Assembly (NCBI GenBank): GCA_002419145.1
Contig: DIFN01000019.1
Span: forward strand, 1-47,500
Length of the DNA: 47,500 nt
Reading direction: 5' to 3'
DNA from: Mageeibacillus sp. UBA5747
GTDB taxonomy: Bacteria > Bacillota > Clostridia > Saccharofermentanales > UBA5734
A program made the translations under genes and the position numbers. Position 1 is the first letter of the stretch. Each line of letters opens with the position of its first letter. A model generated the notes under the pieces. It did no database searches, had not been told where the DNA came from, and worked only from the letters and a program-made list of their open reading frames with translations. Below are positions 31,430 through 40,101 of this stretch, piece after piece.

Positions 31430-33175
31430 ATGTCCTATCTGGCCCTCTATCGTGAATGGCGCCCCCGTACCTTTGATGAGGTTGTTGAGCAGAAACACGC
31501 GGTTTTTGCCCTGCGCCAGGCGGTGATCAGCCGCCAGATCGCCCACGCCTATCTTTTCAGCGGCACCCGCGGCACCGGCAAGACCACCCTGGCCAAGATT
31601 TTTTCGCGAGCCATCAATTGTCTCAATCCTCAGGACGGCAACCCCTGCAACCAGTGCGAGATCTGCCGCGGCGTTCTCGACGGTTCCCTGCTCGATGTGG
31701 TGGAGATGGACGCCGCTTCCAATAACAGTGTCGACAACATCCGGCGCATCACCGACGAAGTCAACTTCATGCCATCCAAAGCCAGATACAAGGTCTACAT
31801 CATTGACGAAGTCCACATGCTCACACCCGGGGCCTTCAATGCCCTGCTCAAAACGCTGGAAGAACCTCCGGCTCACGCCGTTTTTATTCTGGCGACCACC
31901 GAGCCGCACCGTATTCCGGCGACGATTCTGTCTCGCTGCCAGCGCTATGATTTTCGCCGCATCCCAGTCGAGAGCATCACTGCCCGGCTGCGCGAGATTG
32001 CCACAGCTGACGGGATCACCATTGATGCCAGCGGTCTGGGAACCATCGCCTCTTTTTCTGACGGAGCGCTGCGCGATGCGATCAGCCTTTTAGATCAGGC
32101 ACGCATGAGCTGCCAGGGGACCATTTCCAGGGATGATATTCTGGCTTTGGCTGGTCTGACGAAAGACGACGCCTTGCTGGAACTGGCCGATGCTCTGATC
32201 GGTGGTGCTGCAGCGGCAACTCTCGATCTGGTCGACAAACTGGTGATGGCTGGCCGGGACATGGCCCGCCTGATTCCCGATCTGGCCCAGTTGTTTCGCA
32301 ATCTCCTGGTCTGCCAAGTCTCGGACCATCCGGAACGCCTGATCCAAACGACGGCTGATGGCCTGGCCCAGATGAACCGTCTGGCCCAGATCGCCTCCCA
32401 GAACCAGCTGATGGCCTGGATCAAGGGGCTTTCCAGCCTGTCTGGCGACCTGCGCTGGGCATCTGACACCCGCACAATCTTGGAAGTTGGCCTGCTGCGC
32501 CTGGTCAGTGAAACGACGACCGGTGACACGACGCCGCCAGTGGCCAGGGATTTGAGGCAAACACACCCTGTAAAAGTGGCACCCGCGGTTTCAGCGTCAC
32601 AAGCGGTCAGCCGTCCTGCTGAACCAGTCACACCGGTGGCAACAAAGTCAGAGCCGATATCGGCAGAAAAGCCGGCGCCAACCGCTGTGATCGAACCTGC
32701 GCAGTCCCAGCCGCCGGAAACTGACGAGTACCCGCCTTTCGGCGACGAAGTGTCAGCCTCACCGTCCAGCCAGGAAGCTGGCGCAGCGCCGGCACCAGGC
32801 TTTGATGCTGCCGAGCTTTGGCAGCAGGTCTTGGGCAAGCTTGGAGACAACGGGCAAATGACCCTGTTCTTGTTTGGCCGGGCCGCCAAGGTCCAGTTAA
32901 CAGATGCAACCACTTTGCAGCTCGAGTTTGCCAGAAAAGACCAAGTGCATTATGATGAATTCCGTTCGGCCAGCGCCCTCAAGATTCTGCGCGACATTCT
33001 GCAGGGCTTGACCGGACAGGTGTTTGCAGTCGACGTGATCCTGGAAGGACAAGCCAATCCGGAAAACCCAGGCCAGGCAGAGGGGCAACCCTTAGGGGAT
33101 ACCCCACCGGAATGGATCAGTAAATTACAGCATTCAGCCGAGACATTCGGCATTCCAATGACCATGGAGGATTGA
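31430..33175 (+). CDS. dnaX: DNA polymerase III subunits gamma/tau
   Basis: Clamp-loader ATPase of the replisome, 581 residues. The AAA+ domain shows YRPRTF-like YREWRPRTFDEVV, Walker A GTRGTGKTT, the four-cysteine zinc module (about residues 64-79), Walker B IIDEVHML and sensor 1 ATTEPHRIP, followed by SRCQRYDF. Domain III follows to about residue 365. A Pro/Ala/Glu-rich linker and a C-terminal tau domain (about 460-560) complete it. I see no A-rich slippery run, so a frameshifted gamma form is not indicated. The ATG has GGAGG seven bases upstream. It begins the dnaX-ybaB-recR cluster after the SRP RNA. Confidence 0.96.
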   Translation: MSYLALYREWRPRTFDEVVEQKHAVFALRQAVISRQIAHAYLFSGTRGTGKTTLAKIFSRAINCLNPQDGNPCNQCEICRGVLDGSLLDVVEMDAASNNSVDNIRRITDEVNFMPSKARYKVYIIDEVHMLTPGAFNALLKTLEEPPAHAVFILATTEPHRIPATILSRCQRYDFRRIPVESITARLREIATADGITIDASGLGTIASFSDGALRDAISLLDQARMSCQGTISRDDILALAGLTKDDALLELADALIGGAAAATLDLVDKLVMAGRDMARLIPDLAQLFRNLLVCQVSDHPERLIQTTADGLAQMNRLAQIASQNQLMAWIKGLSSLSGDLRWASDTRTILEVGLLRLVSETTTGDTTPPVARDLRQTHPVKVAPAVSASQAVSRPAEPVTPVATKSEPISAEKPAPTAVIEPAQSQPPETDEYPPFGDEVSASPSSQEAGAAPAPGFDAAELWQQVLGKLGDNGQMTLFLFGRAAKVQLTDATTLQLEFARKDQVHYDEFRSASALKILRDILQGLTGQVFAVDVILEGQANPENPGQAEGQPLGDTPPEWISKLQHSAETFGIPMTMED

Positions 33176-33180
33176 AGACA

Positions 33181-33534
33181 ATGGCAAAAGGACCTCGCGG
33201 TGGATTTCCCGGCGGCATGGGTGGTGGCATGGGTAACATGAACCAGCTCATGCAGCAAGCCCAGCGCATGCAGCGCGAAATGGAAAAAGCCCAGGAAGAA
33301 ATCGCAACCCTTATGGTAGATGCGACTGCAGGCGGCGGTGTCGTCAAAGTCACGGTCAACGGCCAGAAGCAGGTGCAAAGCCTGGTGATAGATCCGGCGG
33401 CCGTCGATCCTGAAGATGTCGAGATGCTTCAGGACCTGGTCATGGTCGCCGTCAATGAAGCCCTGCGCAAAATGGAAGAACTATCCGAGCAGAAGATGGC
33501 CAAAGTAACCGGCGGCGCTCGGATGCCCTTCTAA
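33181..33534 (+). CDS. ybaB: YbaB/EbfC nucleoid-associated protein
   Basis: A 117-residue DNA-binding protein that forms tweezer-like dimers. It has a Gly/Met-rich start (about residues 5-20), the helical QLMQQAQRMQREMEKAQEEI, then GGGVVKVTVNGQ and the C-terminal helix. The ATG at 33181 lies ten bases after GGAGG; a TTG at 33172 is too close. Its position between dnaX and recR is the standard one, and it is thought to help recombination or replication proteins. Confidence 0.95.
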   Translation: MAKGPRGGFPGGMGGGMGNMNQLMQQAQRMQREMEKAQEEIATLMVDATAGGGVVKVTVNGQKQVQSLVIDPAAVDPEDVEMLQDLVMVAVNEALRKMEELSEQKMAKVTGGARMPF

Positions 33535-33542
33535 ACCACCAG

Positions 33543-34145
33543 ATGGCCCGTTATTCACCTACGATCGCCCGCCTGATCGCTGAACTAGGTAAATTACCAG
33601 GCATTGGCAGTAAATCTGCCCAACGCCTGGCTTTTCATTTGCTGGCTCAGCCCCAGGATCGAGTGGAGGCCTTAGCCGAAGCGATTCTCGAAGCCAGGCG
33701 TACGACCCGGTTGTGTTCTGTTTGCTGCAATCTGACCGACCAGGACCCCTGTGATATTTGTGCCTCGCCCGGACGCGACCGTACGGTCATCTGCGTGGTG
33801 GAAAATCCGCGCGATGTAGCCGCCATGGAACGTATCCGTGAATATAAAGGCCTCTATCACGTCTTGCACGGGGTCATTTCGCCCCTGCAAAACATCGGGC
33901 CGGAGCAGATTCGCCTGCGCGAGCTTTTAGCCCGCCTGCGCTCCGATGAAACCATCACGGAAGTCATCCTGGCCACCAACCCCACTGTCGAAGGGGAAGC
34001 AACAGCCCTTTACATCGCCCGGCTTTTAAAACCAGCCAATATCCGCACGACCCGGATTGCCCATGGCATCCCAATGGGTGGTGACCTGGAGTATGCCGAT
34101 GAAGTCACCCTGGCCCGGGCCATGGAAGGGCGGCGCGAGATCTGA
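33543..34145 (+). CDS. recR: Recombination mediator protein RecR
   Basis: A 200-residue ring-forming protein of RecFOR repair. The N-terminal helix-hairpin-helix is LGKLPGIGSKSAQRLAFHLL. The zinc finger uses CSVCCNLTDQDPCDIC (about residues 57-72). The Toprim domain begins VICVVENPRDVAAMER and includes EVILATNPTVEGEATALYI, and the conserved Walker-like C-terminal IAHGIPMGGDLEYADEVTL ends the protein. Eight bases separate it from ybaB. No strong ribosome binding site is present, which suggests translational coupling. No obvious terminator is seen directly after the stop codon. Confidence 0.96.
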   Translation: MARYSPTIARLIAELGKLPGIGSKSAQRLAFHLLAQPQDRVEALAEAILEARRTTRLCSVCCNLTDQDPCDICASPGRDRTVICVVENPRDVAAMERIREYKGLYHVLHGVISPLQNIGPEQIRLRELLARLRSDETITEVILATNPTVEGEATALYIARLLKPANIRTTRIAHGIPMGGDLEYADEVTLARAMEGRREI

Positions 34146-34234
34146 GCAAACGCTCGTCACCGCCAACAGCCACGTTAAAATCGTAATATTTTTCACTTAA
34201 AATCTTGTAGTGGTGCGTTTTCAATCAGTTTTTA

Positions 34235-34243
34235 TGCTATAAT
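34235..34243 (+). promoter_or_regulatory. Extended -10 promoter of oppBCDF
   Basis: TGCTATAAT is a perfect extended -10 element within an AT-rich stretch. No good -35 box is seen at 16-18 bases. The predicted start is near 34250. Confidence 0.6.
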
Positions 34244-34255
34244 TTCACAAAACAC

Positions 34256-34281
34256 GGTCGTTGCAAGACGGCCCTTTTTTT
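34256..34281 (+). terminator. Terminator-like hairpin in the opp leader
   Basis: GGTCGT pairs with ACGGCC (one G-U pair, loop of 6) and is followed by CTTTTTTT. It begins only about six bases after the predicted transcription start and 30 bases before the oppB start codon, so it could attenuate the operon or stop read-through from recR. Confidence 0.55.
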
Positions 34282-34311
34282 GACATTTTTTCTATAAGGA
34301 GACGAAAGCCC

Positions 34312-35262
34312 ATGACGAGATACATTCTGCAGCGGGCGATCGCGATGATCCTGACGCTCTTCGCGATTTCGACGATCACGTTTTTCCTGATGCATGCAAT
34401 CCCCGGTGGCCCTTTCACCCGCGAGAAACCGCTTGAGCCAGCGATCATTGCCGCCCTGAACGAGAAATACCATCTCGATGATCCCTTGTTCAAACAGTAC
34501 ACCGACTATATGGGTGACCTCCTCCACGGCGATTTCGGCCCTTCGTTCAAATTCCGCGGCCGCACCGTCAATGAGCTGATTGGTGCGGGTTTCCCGATCA
34601 CAGCCAAGATCGGTATCCTTGCTGTTCTGGTCACGGTGATCTTCAGTGTCCCGATGGGGATCATCTCTGCACTTAAACAGAACAAGTGGCAGGATTACTC
34701 CTTCATGTTCCTGGCCACGCTCGGTGTCACCGTGCCAGGTTTTGTGCTCGCTTCTGTTTTGATCTATATCTTCTGTGTCAAGCTTGGCTGGTTTCCGGTC
34801 ATCTGGACCACTGATGCGACGGGTTGGTTATCCATTTCGCAGTATGTTCTGCCTATTATCGCCCTGTCTGGTTATTCGATGTCGTTCATCACGCGCCTGA
34901 TGCGGTCGAGCATGCTTGATGTCATCGGCCAGGACTACATCCGTACCGCCCGGGCCAAAGGGCTGTCCGAGATGCGGGTCATCATGGAGCACGCTCTGAA
35001 AAACGCCATCCTGCCGGTTGTCACCTACCTCGGCCCGACGATTGCCGCCCTCGTGACTGGCAGCTTTGTCATCGAAAAAATGTTCACCATTCCGGGCATC
35101 GGCTACCAGTATGTTGACAGCATTGGTAACCGTGACTACACCATGATCATGGGCTCCACCATTTTCTACGCCGCCATCCTGATCATCTTGAACTTCGTGG
35201 TCGATATCATCTATGGTTTTATCGACCCCCGGATCAAGATTGGCAATATCAAGGAGGCTTGA
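34312..35262 (+). CDS. oppB: Oligopeptide ABC transporter permease OppB
   Basis: First membrane subunit of the peptide importer, 316 residues with six transmembrane segments. It starts with the conserved TRYILQRAIAMILTLFAISTITFFLMHAIPG and carries the EAA loop (RTARAKGLSEMRVIMEHALKNAILPVVT) that docks on the ATPases. The ATG at 34312 has AAGGAG about ten bases upstream; the longer open frame from 34261 runs through the leader hairpin and is not used. First gene of oppBCDF; the binding-protein gene is not in this operon but lies 2.2 kb past its end on the other strand. Confidence 0.95.
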   Translation: MTRYILQRAIAMILTLFAISTITFFLMHAIPGGPFTREKPLEPAIIAALNEKYHLDDPLFKQYTDYMGDLLHGDFGPSFKFRGRTVNELIGAGFPITAKIGILAVLVTVIFSVPMGIISALKQNKWQDYSFMFLATLGVTVPGFVLASVLIYIFCVKLGWFPVIWTTDATGWLSISQYVLPIIALSGYSMSFITRLMRSSMLDVIGQDYIRTARAKGLSEMRVIMEHALKNAILPVVTYLGPTIAALVTGSFVIEKMFTIPGIGYQYVDSIGNRDYTMIMGSTIFYAAILIILNFVVDIIYGFIDPRIKIGNIKEA

Positions 35263-35266
35263 AGCG

Positions 35267-36238
35267 ATGGAACTCAATCAAGACCTGTTTACTCCCATCC
35301 AGGAAAGCGAACGGATCAGTGCCGGCATTGTCCGGCCTAGTGTCACTTACTGGCAGGATGCCTGGCGCCGTTTCCGCCGCCACAAGCCTGCCCTCGTCGC
35401 TGCGGCGGTCATCCTGGTCATCATTCTGGGCGCTATCATTATCCCATTCTTTTATCCCTACACCTATGACCAGCAGATCCGGACAGCCCGCAATCTGGCG
35501 CCCAACCTGCAGCATCTTTTTGGTACCGACAAACTCGGCCGCGACCTCTTCATCCGCACCGTCTACGGCGCGCGTATTTCCTTGTCAATCGGCATTGTCG
35601 CCAGCATCATCAACCTGACCATCGGCGTCATCTACGGCGGTATTTCCGGCTACATCGGTGGCAGCGTCGACAACTTCATGATGCGCATCGTCGACATCCT
35701 CTACAGCATTCCCTTGATCTTGTACGTCATCTTGCTCAAAGTCGTCTTTCAGGACTCTATCAAGGCTGCCTTTGAGACCACGTTTCTGCGCCACCTGAAA
35801 TACCTCGGTCCAGAACTGATCCTGATCTACGTCGTGCTCGGTTCAGTCTACTGGGTCGGCATGGCCCGGATGGTCCGCGGCCAGATCCTTTCGATCAAAA
35901 ATAACGAATACGTCCTGGCCGCGCGCTCGATGGGCGCTTCCGGCTGGCGGATCATTATGCGCCATCTTGTTCCCAATACCATCGGTCAGATCATCGTCAC
36001 GGTCTCGATGTCGATCCCTGGTGCCATTTTTACTGAATCATTCCTCAGCTTTATCGGCATTGGCGTTTCGGCCCCGATGGCCAGCTGGGGTTCTCTGGCC
36101 AGTGACGCTTACAAAGGACTGGCCAGCTATCCTTACCTCCTGTTTTTCCCAGCTTTGGCCATTTCGGTAACCGTCCTGGCCTTCAATATCATGGGTGATG
36201 GCTTGCGTGACGCGCTTGATCCGCGGATGAGAAAGTGA
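35267..36238 (+). CDS. oppC: Oligopeptide ABC transporter permease OppC
   Basis: Second membrane subunit, 323 residues. A cytoplasmic start (SVTYWQDAWRRFRRHKPALVAA) precedes the first helix. HLFGTDKLGRDLFIRTVYGARISL is the family signature, and the EAA loop is VLAARSMGASGWRIIMRHLVPN. It has an insert of about 20 residues near residue 170 (FQDSIKAAFETTFLRHLKYL) that is usual for the OppC branch. The ATG at 35267 has AAGGAGG nine bases upstream, four bases after oppB. Confidence 0.95.
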   Translation: MELNQDLFTPIQESERISAGIVRPSVTYWQDAWRRFRRHKPALVAAAVILVIILGAIIIPFFYPYTYDQQIRTARNLAPNLQHLFGTDKLGRDLFIRTVYGARISLSIGIVASIINLTIGVIYGGISGYIGGSVDNFMMRIVDILYSIPLILYVILLKVVFQDSIKAAFETTFLRHLKYLGPELILIYVVLGSVYWVGMARMVRGQILSIKNNEYVLAARSMGASGWRIIMRHLVPNTIGQIIVTVSMSIPGAIFTESFLSFIGIGVSAPMASWGSLASDAYKGLASYPYLLFFPALAISVTVLAFNIMGDGLRDALDPRMRK

Positions 36239-36248
36239 GGCAGCGCAC

Positions 36249-37328
36249 GTGAACGGCAAACCGATGGATTCAAACAAACCAGCAGCCGAAATCTTATTGG
36301 ATATTCGCCAGCTTGAAACTACCTTTTTCACCCATGTCGGACCGGTTCAGGCCGTGCGCGGTGTCGATCTGACTGTCGAGCGAGGCGAAGCCGTCGGCAT
36401 CGTCGGCGAATCCGGCTGTGGCAAAAGTGTCATGTCGATGTCGATCATGGGTCTGGTCGCCAATCCTGGCAAAATCGTTGGCGGCGAGATTCTTTTCAAC
36501 GGCCAGGACCTGGCCAAGATGGCCGACAAGGACCTGCGCAAAATCCGCGGCAACAAAATCGCGATGATATTTCAGGATCCGATGACCTCGCTCAACCCAG
36601 TTAAAAAGATCGGCAGCCAGATCACAGAAGTGTTGCACCTGCATCAGAACATTTCCCGGGAAGATGCCCGCAATCGGGCGATCGAATTGCTCAACCTGGT
36701 CGGTATCCCCAGCCCGGAGAGCCGGCTCGACCAGTATCCCTTCGAATTTTCCGGTGGCATGCGTCAGCGTGTCATGATCGCGATGTCCCTGGCCTGCGAT
36801 CCGGACTTACTGATTGCCGATGAACCGACGACGGCTCTCGACGTCACCATTCAGGCTCAGATCCTCGAGCTGATGAGTGACCTTAGAAATAAGATCAACA
36901 GTTCGATCATCTTGATTACCCATGATCTCGGCGTCGTAGCCAACCTGTGCGACAGCATCCGGGTCATGTATGCCGGTAAAATTGTCGAGGAAGGCAAGAC
37001 GCGCGATATTTTCTATGAGCCGCGCCACCCTTACACCTGGGGCCTTCTCAATTCGATCCCCAAGATCACTGTCGAGGGCAAGGAACGCCTGATACCGATT
37101 GACGGCCAGCCCCCGGATCTTTTGAAACCACCGGTTGGTTGTGCCTTCGCGGAACGCTGCCCCCATGTTATGACGATTTGCCAGCAACAGCAGCCACCGC
37201 TGATCAAAGCGGGGCAGGGACATGAGCATCGTTCGGCCTGCTGGCTCAACCATGCCCAGGCTGGGGCAATTGCTGCTCCACTGTTTGCTGCCAAGACGCA
37301 ACAAGCCAAACTGGAGGGTCAGGTATGA
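36249..37328 (+). CDS. oppD: Oligopeptide ABC transporter ATPase OppD
   Basis: First ATPase of the importer, 359 residues. Walker A GESGCGKSV, Q-loop in MIFQDPMTSLNPVKKIG, signature FSGGMRQRVMIAMSLA, Walker B LLIADEPTTALD and H-loop ITHDLGVVA are present. The C-terminal oligopeptide/dipeptide domain ends with a cysteine-containing CAFAERCPHVMTIC segment, which in related transporters can hold an iron-sulphur cluster. The start is GTG at 36249 with a modest GAGG eight bases upstream; an ATG at 36264 has none. The stop codon overlaps oppF as ATGA. Confidence 0.95.
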   Translation: MNGKPMDSNKPAAEILLDIRQLETTFFTHVGPVQAVRGVDLTVERGEAVGIVGESGCGKSVMSMSIMGLVANPGKIVGGEILFNGQDLAKMADKDLRKIRGNKIAMIFQDPMTSLNPVKKIGSQITEVLHLHQNISREDARNRAIELLNLVGIPSPESRLDQYPFEFSGGMRQRVMIAMSLACDPDLLIADEPTTALDVTIQAQILELMSDLRNKINSSIILITHDLGVVANLCDSIRVMYAGKIVEEGKTRDIFYEPRHPYTWGLLNSIPKITVEGKERLIPIDGQPPDLLKPPVGCAFAERCPHVMTICQQQQPPLIKAGQGHEHRSACWLNHAQAGAIAAPLFAAKTQQAKLEGQV

Positions 37329-38341
37329 ATGCACAAGATAGCACAGGCACGGACAAGCGCGAAGTCTTGCTTGAAGTCCAGAACCTCAAGAAATATTTCA
37401 ATGTTAGCCGTGGCTTAGGCCGCACAGGCAAACTCAAAGCAGTTGATGATGTTTCATTCCAGATTTTCAAAGGTGAAACCTTCGGTCTGGTCGGAGAATC
37501 TGGCTGTGGCAAGACCACGATCGGCCGCACAATCGCTCGTCTGTACAAGCCTACTGCCGGCCAGATCAAGATCGGCGGCACAGAAATTTCCCATCTTAAC
37601 CAGAAGCAGTTGCGACCTTTCCGTCGCAAGATGCAGGTTATCTTCCAGGATCCCTATGCCTCGCTCAACCCGCGCATGACGGTCGGCGACATCGTCGGCG
37701 AGCCACTCGACATTCACAAAATTGCCGTCGGGCCGCAGCGGCAGCAAAAAATCTATGACCTGCTGGAAAGCGTTGGTTTGACCAAGGAACACGCCAACCG
37801 TTTCCCGCACGAATTCTCCGGTGGCCAGCGCCAGCGCATCGGTATCGCCCGCGCCTTGGCCCTGGAGCCTGAACTGATCATCTGCGACGAGCCGATCTCA
37901 GCCCTCGACGTCTCAATCCAGGCGCAGGTCATCAACCTGCTCGAAGACCTGCAGAAGGACAAAGGCCTGACATACCTGTTCATTGCCCACGACCTGTCGA
38001 TGGTTCAGCACATCTCGCACCGCATTGGGGTCATGTACTTGGGACATCTGGTCGAACTGGCGGAGAGCCGCACGCTCTATGATGATCCACTTCATCCCTA
38101 CACCCAGGCTCTTCTGTCGGCCATCCCTGTGCCGGATCCTGACGAAACCTCCCGGCGTAAGCGGATCATCCTCGAAGGTGACGTCCCCACGCCGATTGAT
38201 CCGCCAGATGGCTGCCCGTTTGTGACACGCTGCCCGAAAGCCATGCCGATTTGTAAAGAAAAACGCCCGCCGATGATCGAAACCAAGCCAGGACACTTTG
38301 TTGCCTGTTTTGCCGTCAATGGTGATGATAGCAAGAACTAG
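37325..38341 (+). CDS. oppF: Oligopeptide ABC transporter ATPase OppF
   Basis: Second ATPase, 338 residues. Walker A GESGCGKTT, Q-loop in VIFQDPYASLNPRMTVG, signature FSGGQRQRIGIARAL, Walker B LIICDEPISALD and H-loop IAHDLSMVQ are seen. The C-terminal oligopeptide domain has CPFVTRCPKAMPIC, matching OppD. The start has GGAGGG about seven bases upstream and is coupled to oppD. Its last 26 bases overlap the convergent lipoprotein gene. No terminator is seen after it. Confidence 0.95.
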   Translation: MNAQDSTGTDKREVLLEVQNLKKYFNVSRGLGRTGKLKAVDDVSFQIFKGETFGLVGESGCGKTTIGRTIARLYKPTAGQIKIGGTEISHLNQKQLRPFRRKMQVIFQDPYASLNPRMTVGDIVGEPLDIHKIAVGPQRQQKIYDLLESVGLTKEHANRFPHEFSGGQRQRIGIARALALEPELIICDEPISALDVSIQAQVINLLEDLQKDKGLTYLFIAHDLSMVQHISHRIGVMYLGHLVELAESRTLYDDPLHPYTQALLSAIPVPDPDETSRRKRIILEGDVPTPIDPPDGCPFVTRCPKAMPICKEKRPPMIETKPGHFVACFAVNGDDSKN

Positions 38342-38945
38342 AGTGCACCGGGAACGGTTGCAAAGGCTTTTCAGCCAGGATCTTTTCGACCTCTTTTGTT
38401 CCTTCCAGATAGGCAAAATTGTATCTTGCCGGCAGGGTAAACACATAGGCATCATTGCGGCCAAACTCCTGTGGGGGGATCGGGGCAGCACTGACACTCA
38501 ACGTTTCCTGGTCGATTTGATCCCACTGATCTAGTGTAAACACCATGACAGGTATGTCTTGGTAGGGTTTCGTTTCGCTCCAGAGCGGATGACGAATCAA
38601 AAGCAAAGGCCCCTGTTCCGTCACTTCCCCACTGTGTGGGCCTTCGAGTGCATAACCTCGCCATTGATCCTGGACAATGGTGTAATTCTGCCAGGTATCG
38701 GGCAGAAAAAACTCAAAGCCGAATTCAAAGTTACAATAACTCAGTGCATCAGATGTGTTTGATGTCTTAGGTTCTGTGTCGGATGGAACAGATGACGTCG
38801 TCTGGTTCGTCAGTCTAGATGAGGCCACCGGACTGGTTGTCGTGGCGGGTGATGTCATAGTCCCGCAACCTGTTACCAACAGGGTCGCCAGCCCAAGACA
38901 GAGCAGAAGGAACGCAAATAAATTGACCTGTTGATAGCTTTTCAC
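38316..38945 (-). CDS. Putative lipoprotein, function unknown
   Basis: A 209-residue secreted lipoprotein. The signal peptide runs to residue 26 and ends in a lipobox VTGC with the modified cysteine at about position 27. A Ser/Thr-rich linker of about 45 residues precedes a folded domain (FEFGFEFFLPDTWQNYTIV, and later VMVFTLDQWDQIDQ and FGRNDAYVFTLPARYNFAYLEGTKEVEKIL). This resembles small PsbP/MOG1-like surface domains but I cannot name it. GTG at 38945 is preferred because AGGTGA lies five bases upstream; GTG at 38954 overlaps that box. Its 3' end overlaps oppF on the other strand. Confidence 0.75.
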   Translation of the reverse strand: MKSYQQVNLFAFLLLCLGLATLLVTGCGTMTSPATTTSPVASSRLTNQTTSSVPSDTEPKTSNTSDALSYCNFEFGFEFFLPDTWQNYTIVQDQWRGYALEGPHSGEVTEQGPLLLIRHPLWSETKPYQDIPVMVFTLDQWDQIDQETLSVSAAPIPPQEFGRNDAYVFTLPARYNFAYLEGTKEVEKILAEKPLQPFPVHSSSCYHHH

Positions 38946-39012
38946 ACGTCTCACCTGCCTCTTTCAACTGATCGCTGGCTCATTTTCCTGTCCTTTGGAC
39001 GGGGCGGGGCCT

Positions 39013-40074
39013 TCAAGGTTCCCGGATTATGGCCAGGTTTTCAGCGAAAGGTGGCCGAATAACGCCGCGTTCGGTCACGATCGCGGTGATGTTTTCCGCC
39101 GGCGTAACGTCAAAGCTCGGGTTATAGGTTTTCACCCCGGCCGGGGCGATCCGCTCGCCATGGATCACGGTGATTTCTGCGCCACTGCGTTCCTCAATCG
39201 GGATGTCCTGGCCGGTTGGACAGCCCCAGTCGATGGTCGGTGTCGGGGCTGCGATGTAAAACGGAATCTGGAAATGGCGGGCCAGGATCGAAAGGCCAAA
39301 GGTGCCAATCTTATTGGCAGTGTCGCCATTGGCGGCAATCCGGTCGCATCCGACAATGACCGCCTGGATCTTTCTCTGAGCCATGACGACAGCAGCCATA
39401 TTGTCGCTGATCAAGGTCGCATCGATCCCTGCCTGAACCAGTTCAAAGGCGGTCAGGCGGGCACCTTGCAATCGGGGCCGGGTTTCATCGACAAAGGCTT
39501 TGAGCTCGATGCCCTGTTCCTGGGCGACGTAAAACACTGACAGGGCAGTGCCGTAGCCTGCTGTGGCTAGAGCACCCGCATTGCAGTGGGTCAGAATCGT
39601 ATCGCCTGCTTGGACCAATGAGAGCAGGTTGGAACCGATTGCCCGGTTTATGGCGATGTCTTCCTGATGGATCGCGATTGCCTCTTGTTCGAGTACGGTC
39701 AGGATCTGGTCGACTGGCAGGTCGCTTCGTGATCGAGCCTTGGCCAACATCCGGTCGATTGCCCAGCTGAGATTGACCGCTGTCGGTCGCGCCTGAGCCA
39801 GCATGGCGCCTTCTTTCTCCACAGCAGCAAGGAATGAATGGAAGTTGCTGGAAGGCGCCTGGCGGGCTGCCAGGACCATGCCGTAGGCAGCTGCGACACC
39901 GATGGCTGGTGCTCCGCGTACAATCATGTCGCGAATGGCATCATGGACTTGTTTGGCAGTGTTCAGCACCCGATAGACGATTTCACGAGGCAGCAATGTC
40001 TGGTCGAGCAATACCAGCAAGCCATCCTGCCATTCCAACGTGTTAATGGGTTCCGCTCTCATTTCGGATTCCAT
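39013..40074 (-). CDS. mtnA: S-methyl-5-thioribose-1-phosphate isomerase
   Basis: Converts 5-methylthioribose 1-phosphate to the ribulose form in salvage of methylthioadenosine. The 353-residue protein has MIVRGAPAIGVAAAYG, the catalytic cysteine in THCNAGALATAGYGTAL (about Cys164), VDETRPRLQGARLTAFEL, and the catalytic aspartate in VGCDRIAANGDTANKIGT. KTYNPSFDVTPAENITAIVTE near the end is typical. It belongs to the eIF2B-like isomerase superfamily, but these motifs are MtnA-specific. The ATG at 40074 has AGGAG eight bases upstream. No other mtn gene is in the window, so it may feed a short salvage shunt. The frame stays open upstream into a decayed PAS fragment. Confidence 0.96.
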   Translation of the reverse strand: MESEMRAEPINTLEWQDGLLVLLDQTLLPREIVYRVLNTAKQVHDAIRDMIVRGAPAIGVAAAYGMVLAARQAPSSNFHSFLAAVEKEGAMLAQARPTAVNLSWAIDRMLAKARSRSDLPVDQILTVLEQEAIAIHQEDIAINRAIGSNLLSLVQAGDTILTHCNAGALATAGYGTALSVFYVAQEQGIELKAFVDETRPRLQGARLTAFELVQAGIDATLISDNMAAVVMAQRKIQAVIVGCDRIAANGDTANKIGTFGLSILARHFQIPFYIAAPTPTIDWGCPTGQDIPIEERSGAEITVIHGERIAPAGVKTYNPSFDVTPAENITAIVTERGVIRPPFAENLAIIREP

Positions 40075-40101
40075 GTGGTGATCTCCTGTCTTTGGCTCTT
40101 C

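Noticed and set aside
31430..33175. Programmed frameshift in dnaX to make gamma
   Set aside because: No A AAA AAG-type slippery run found in the gene.
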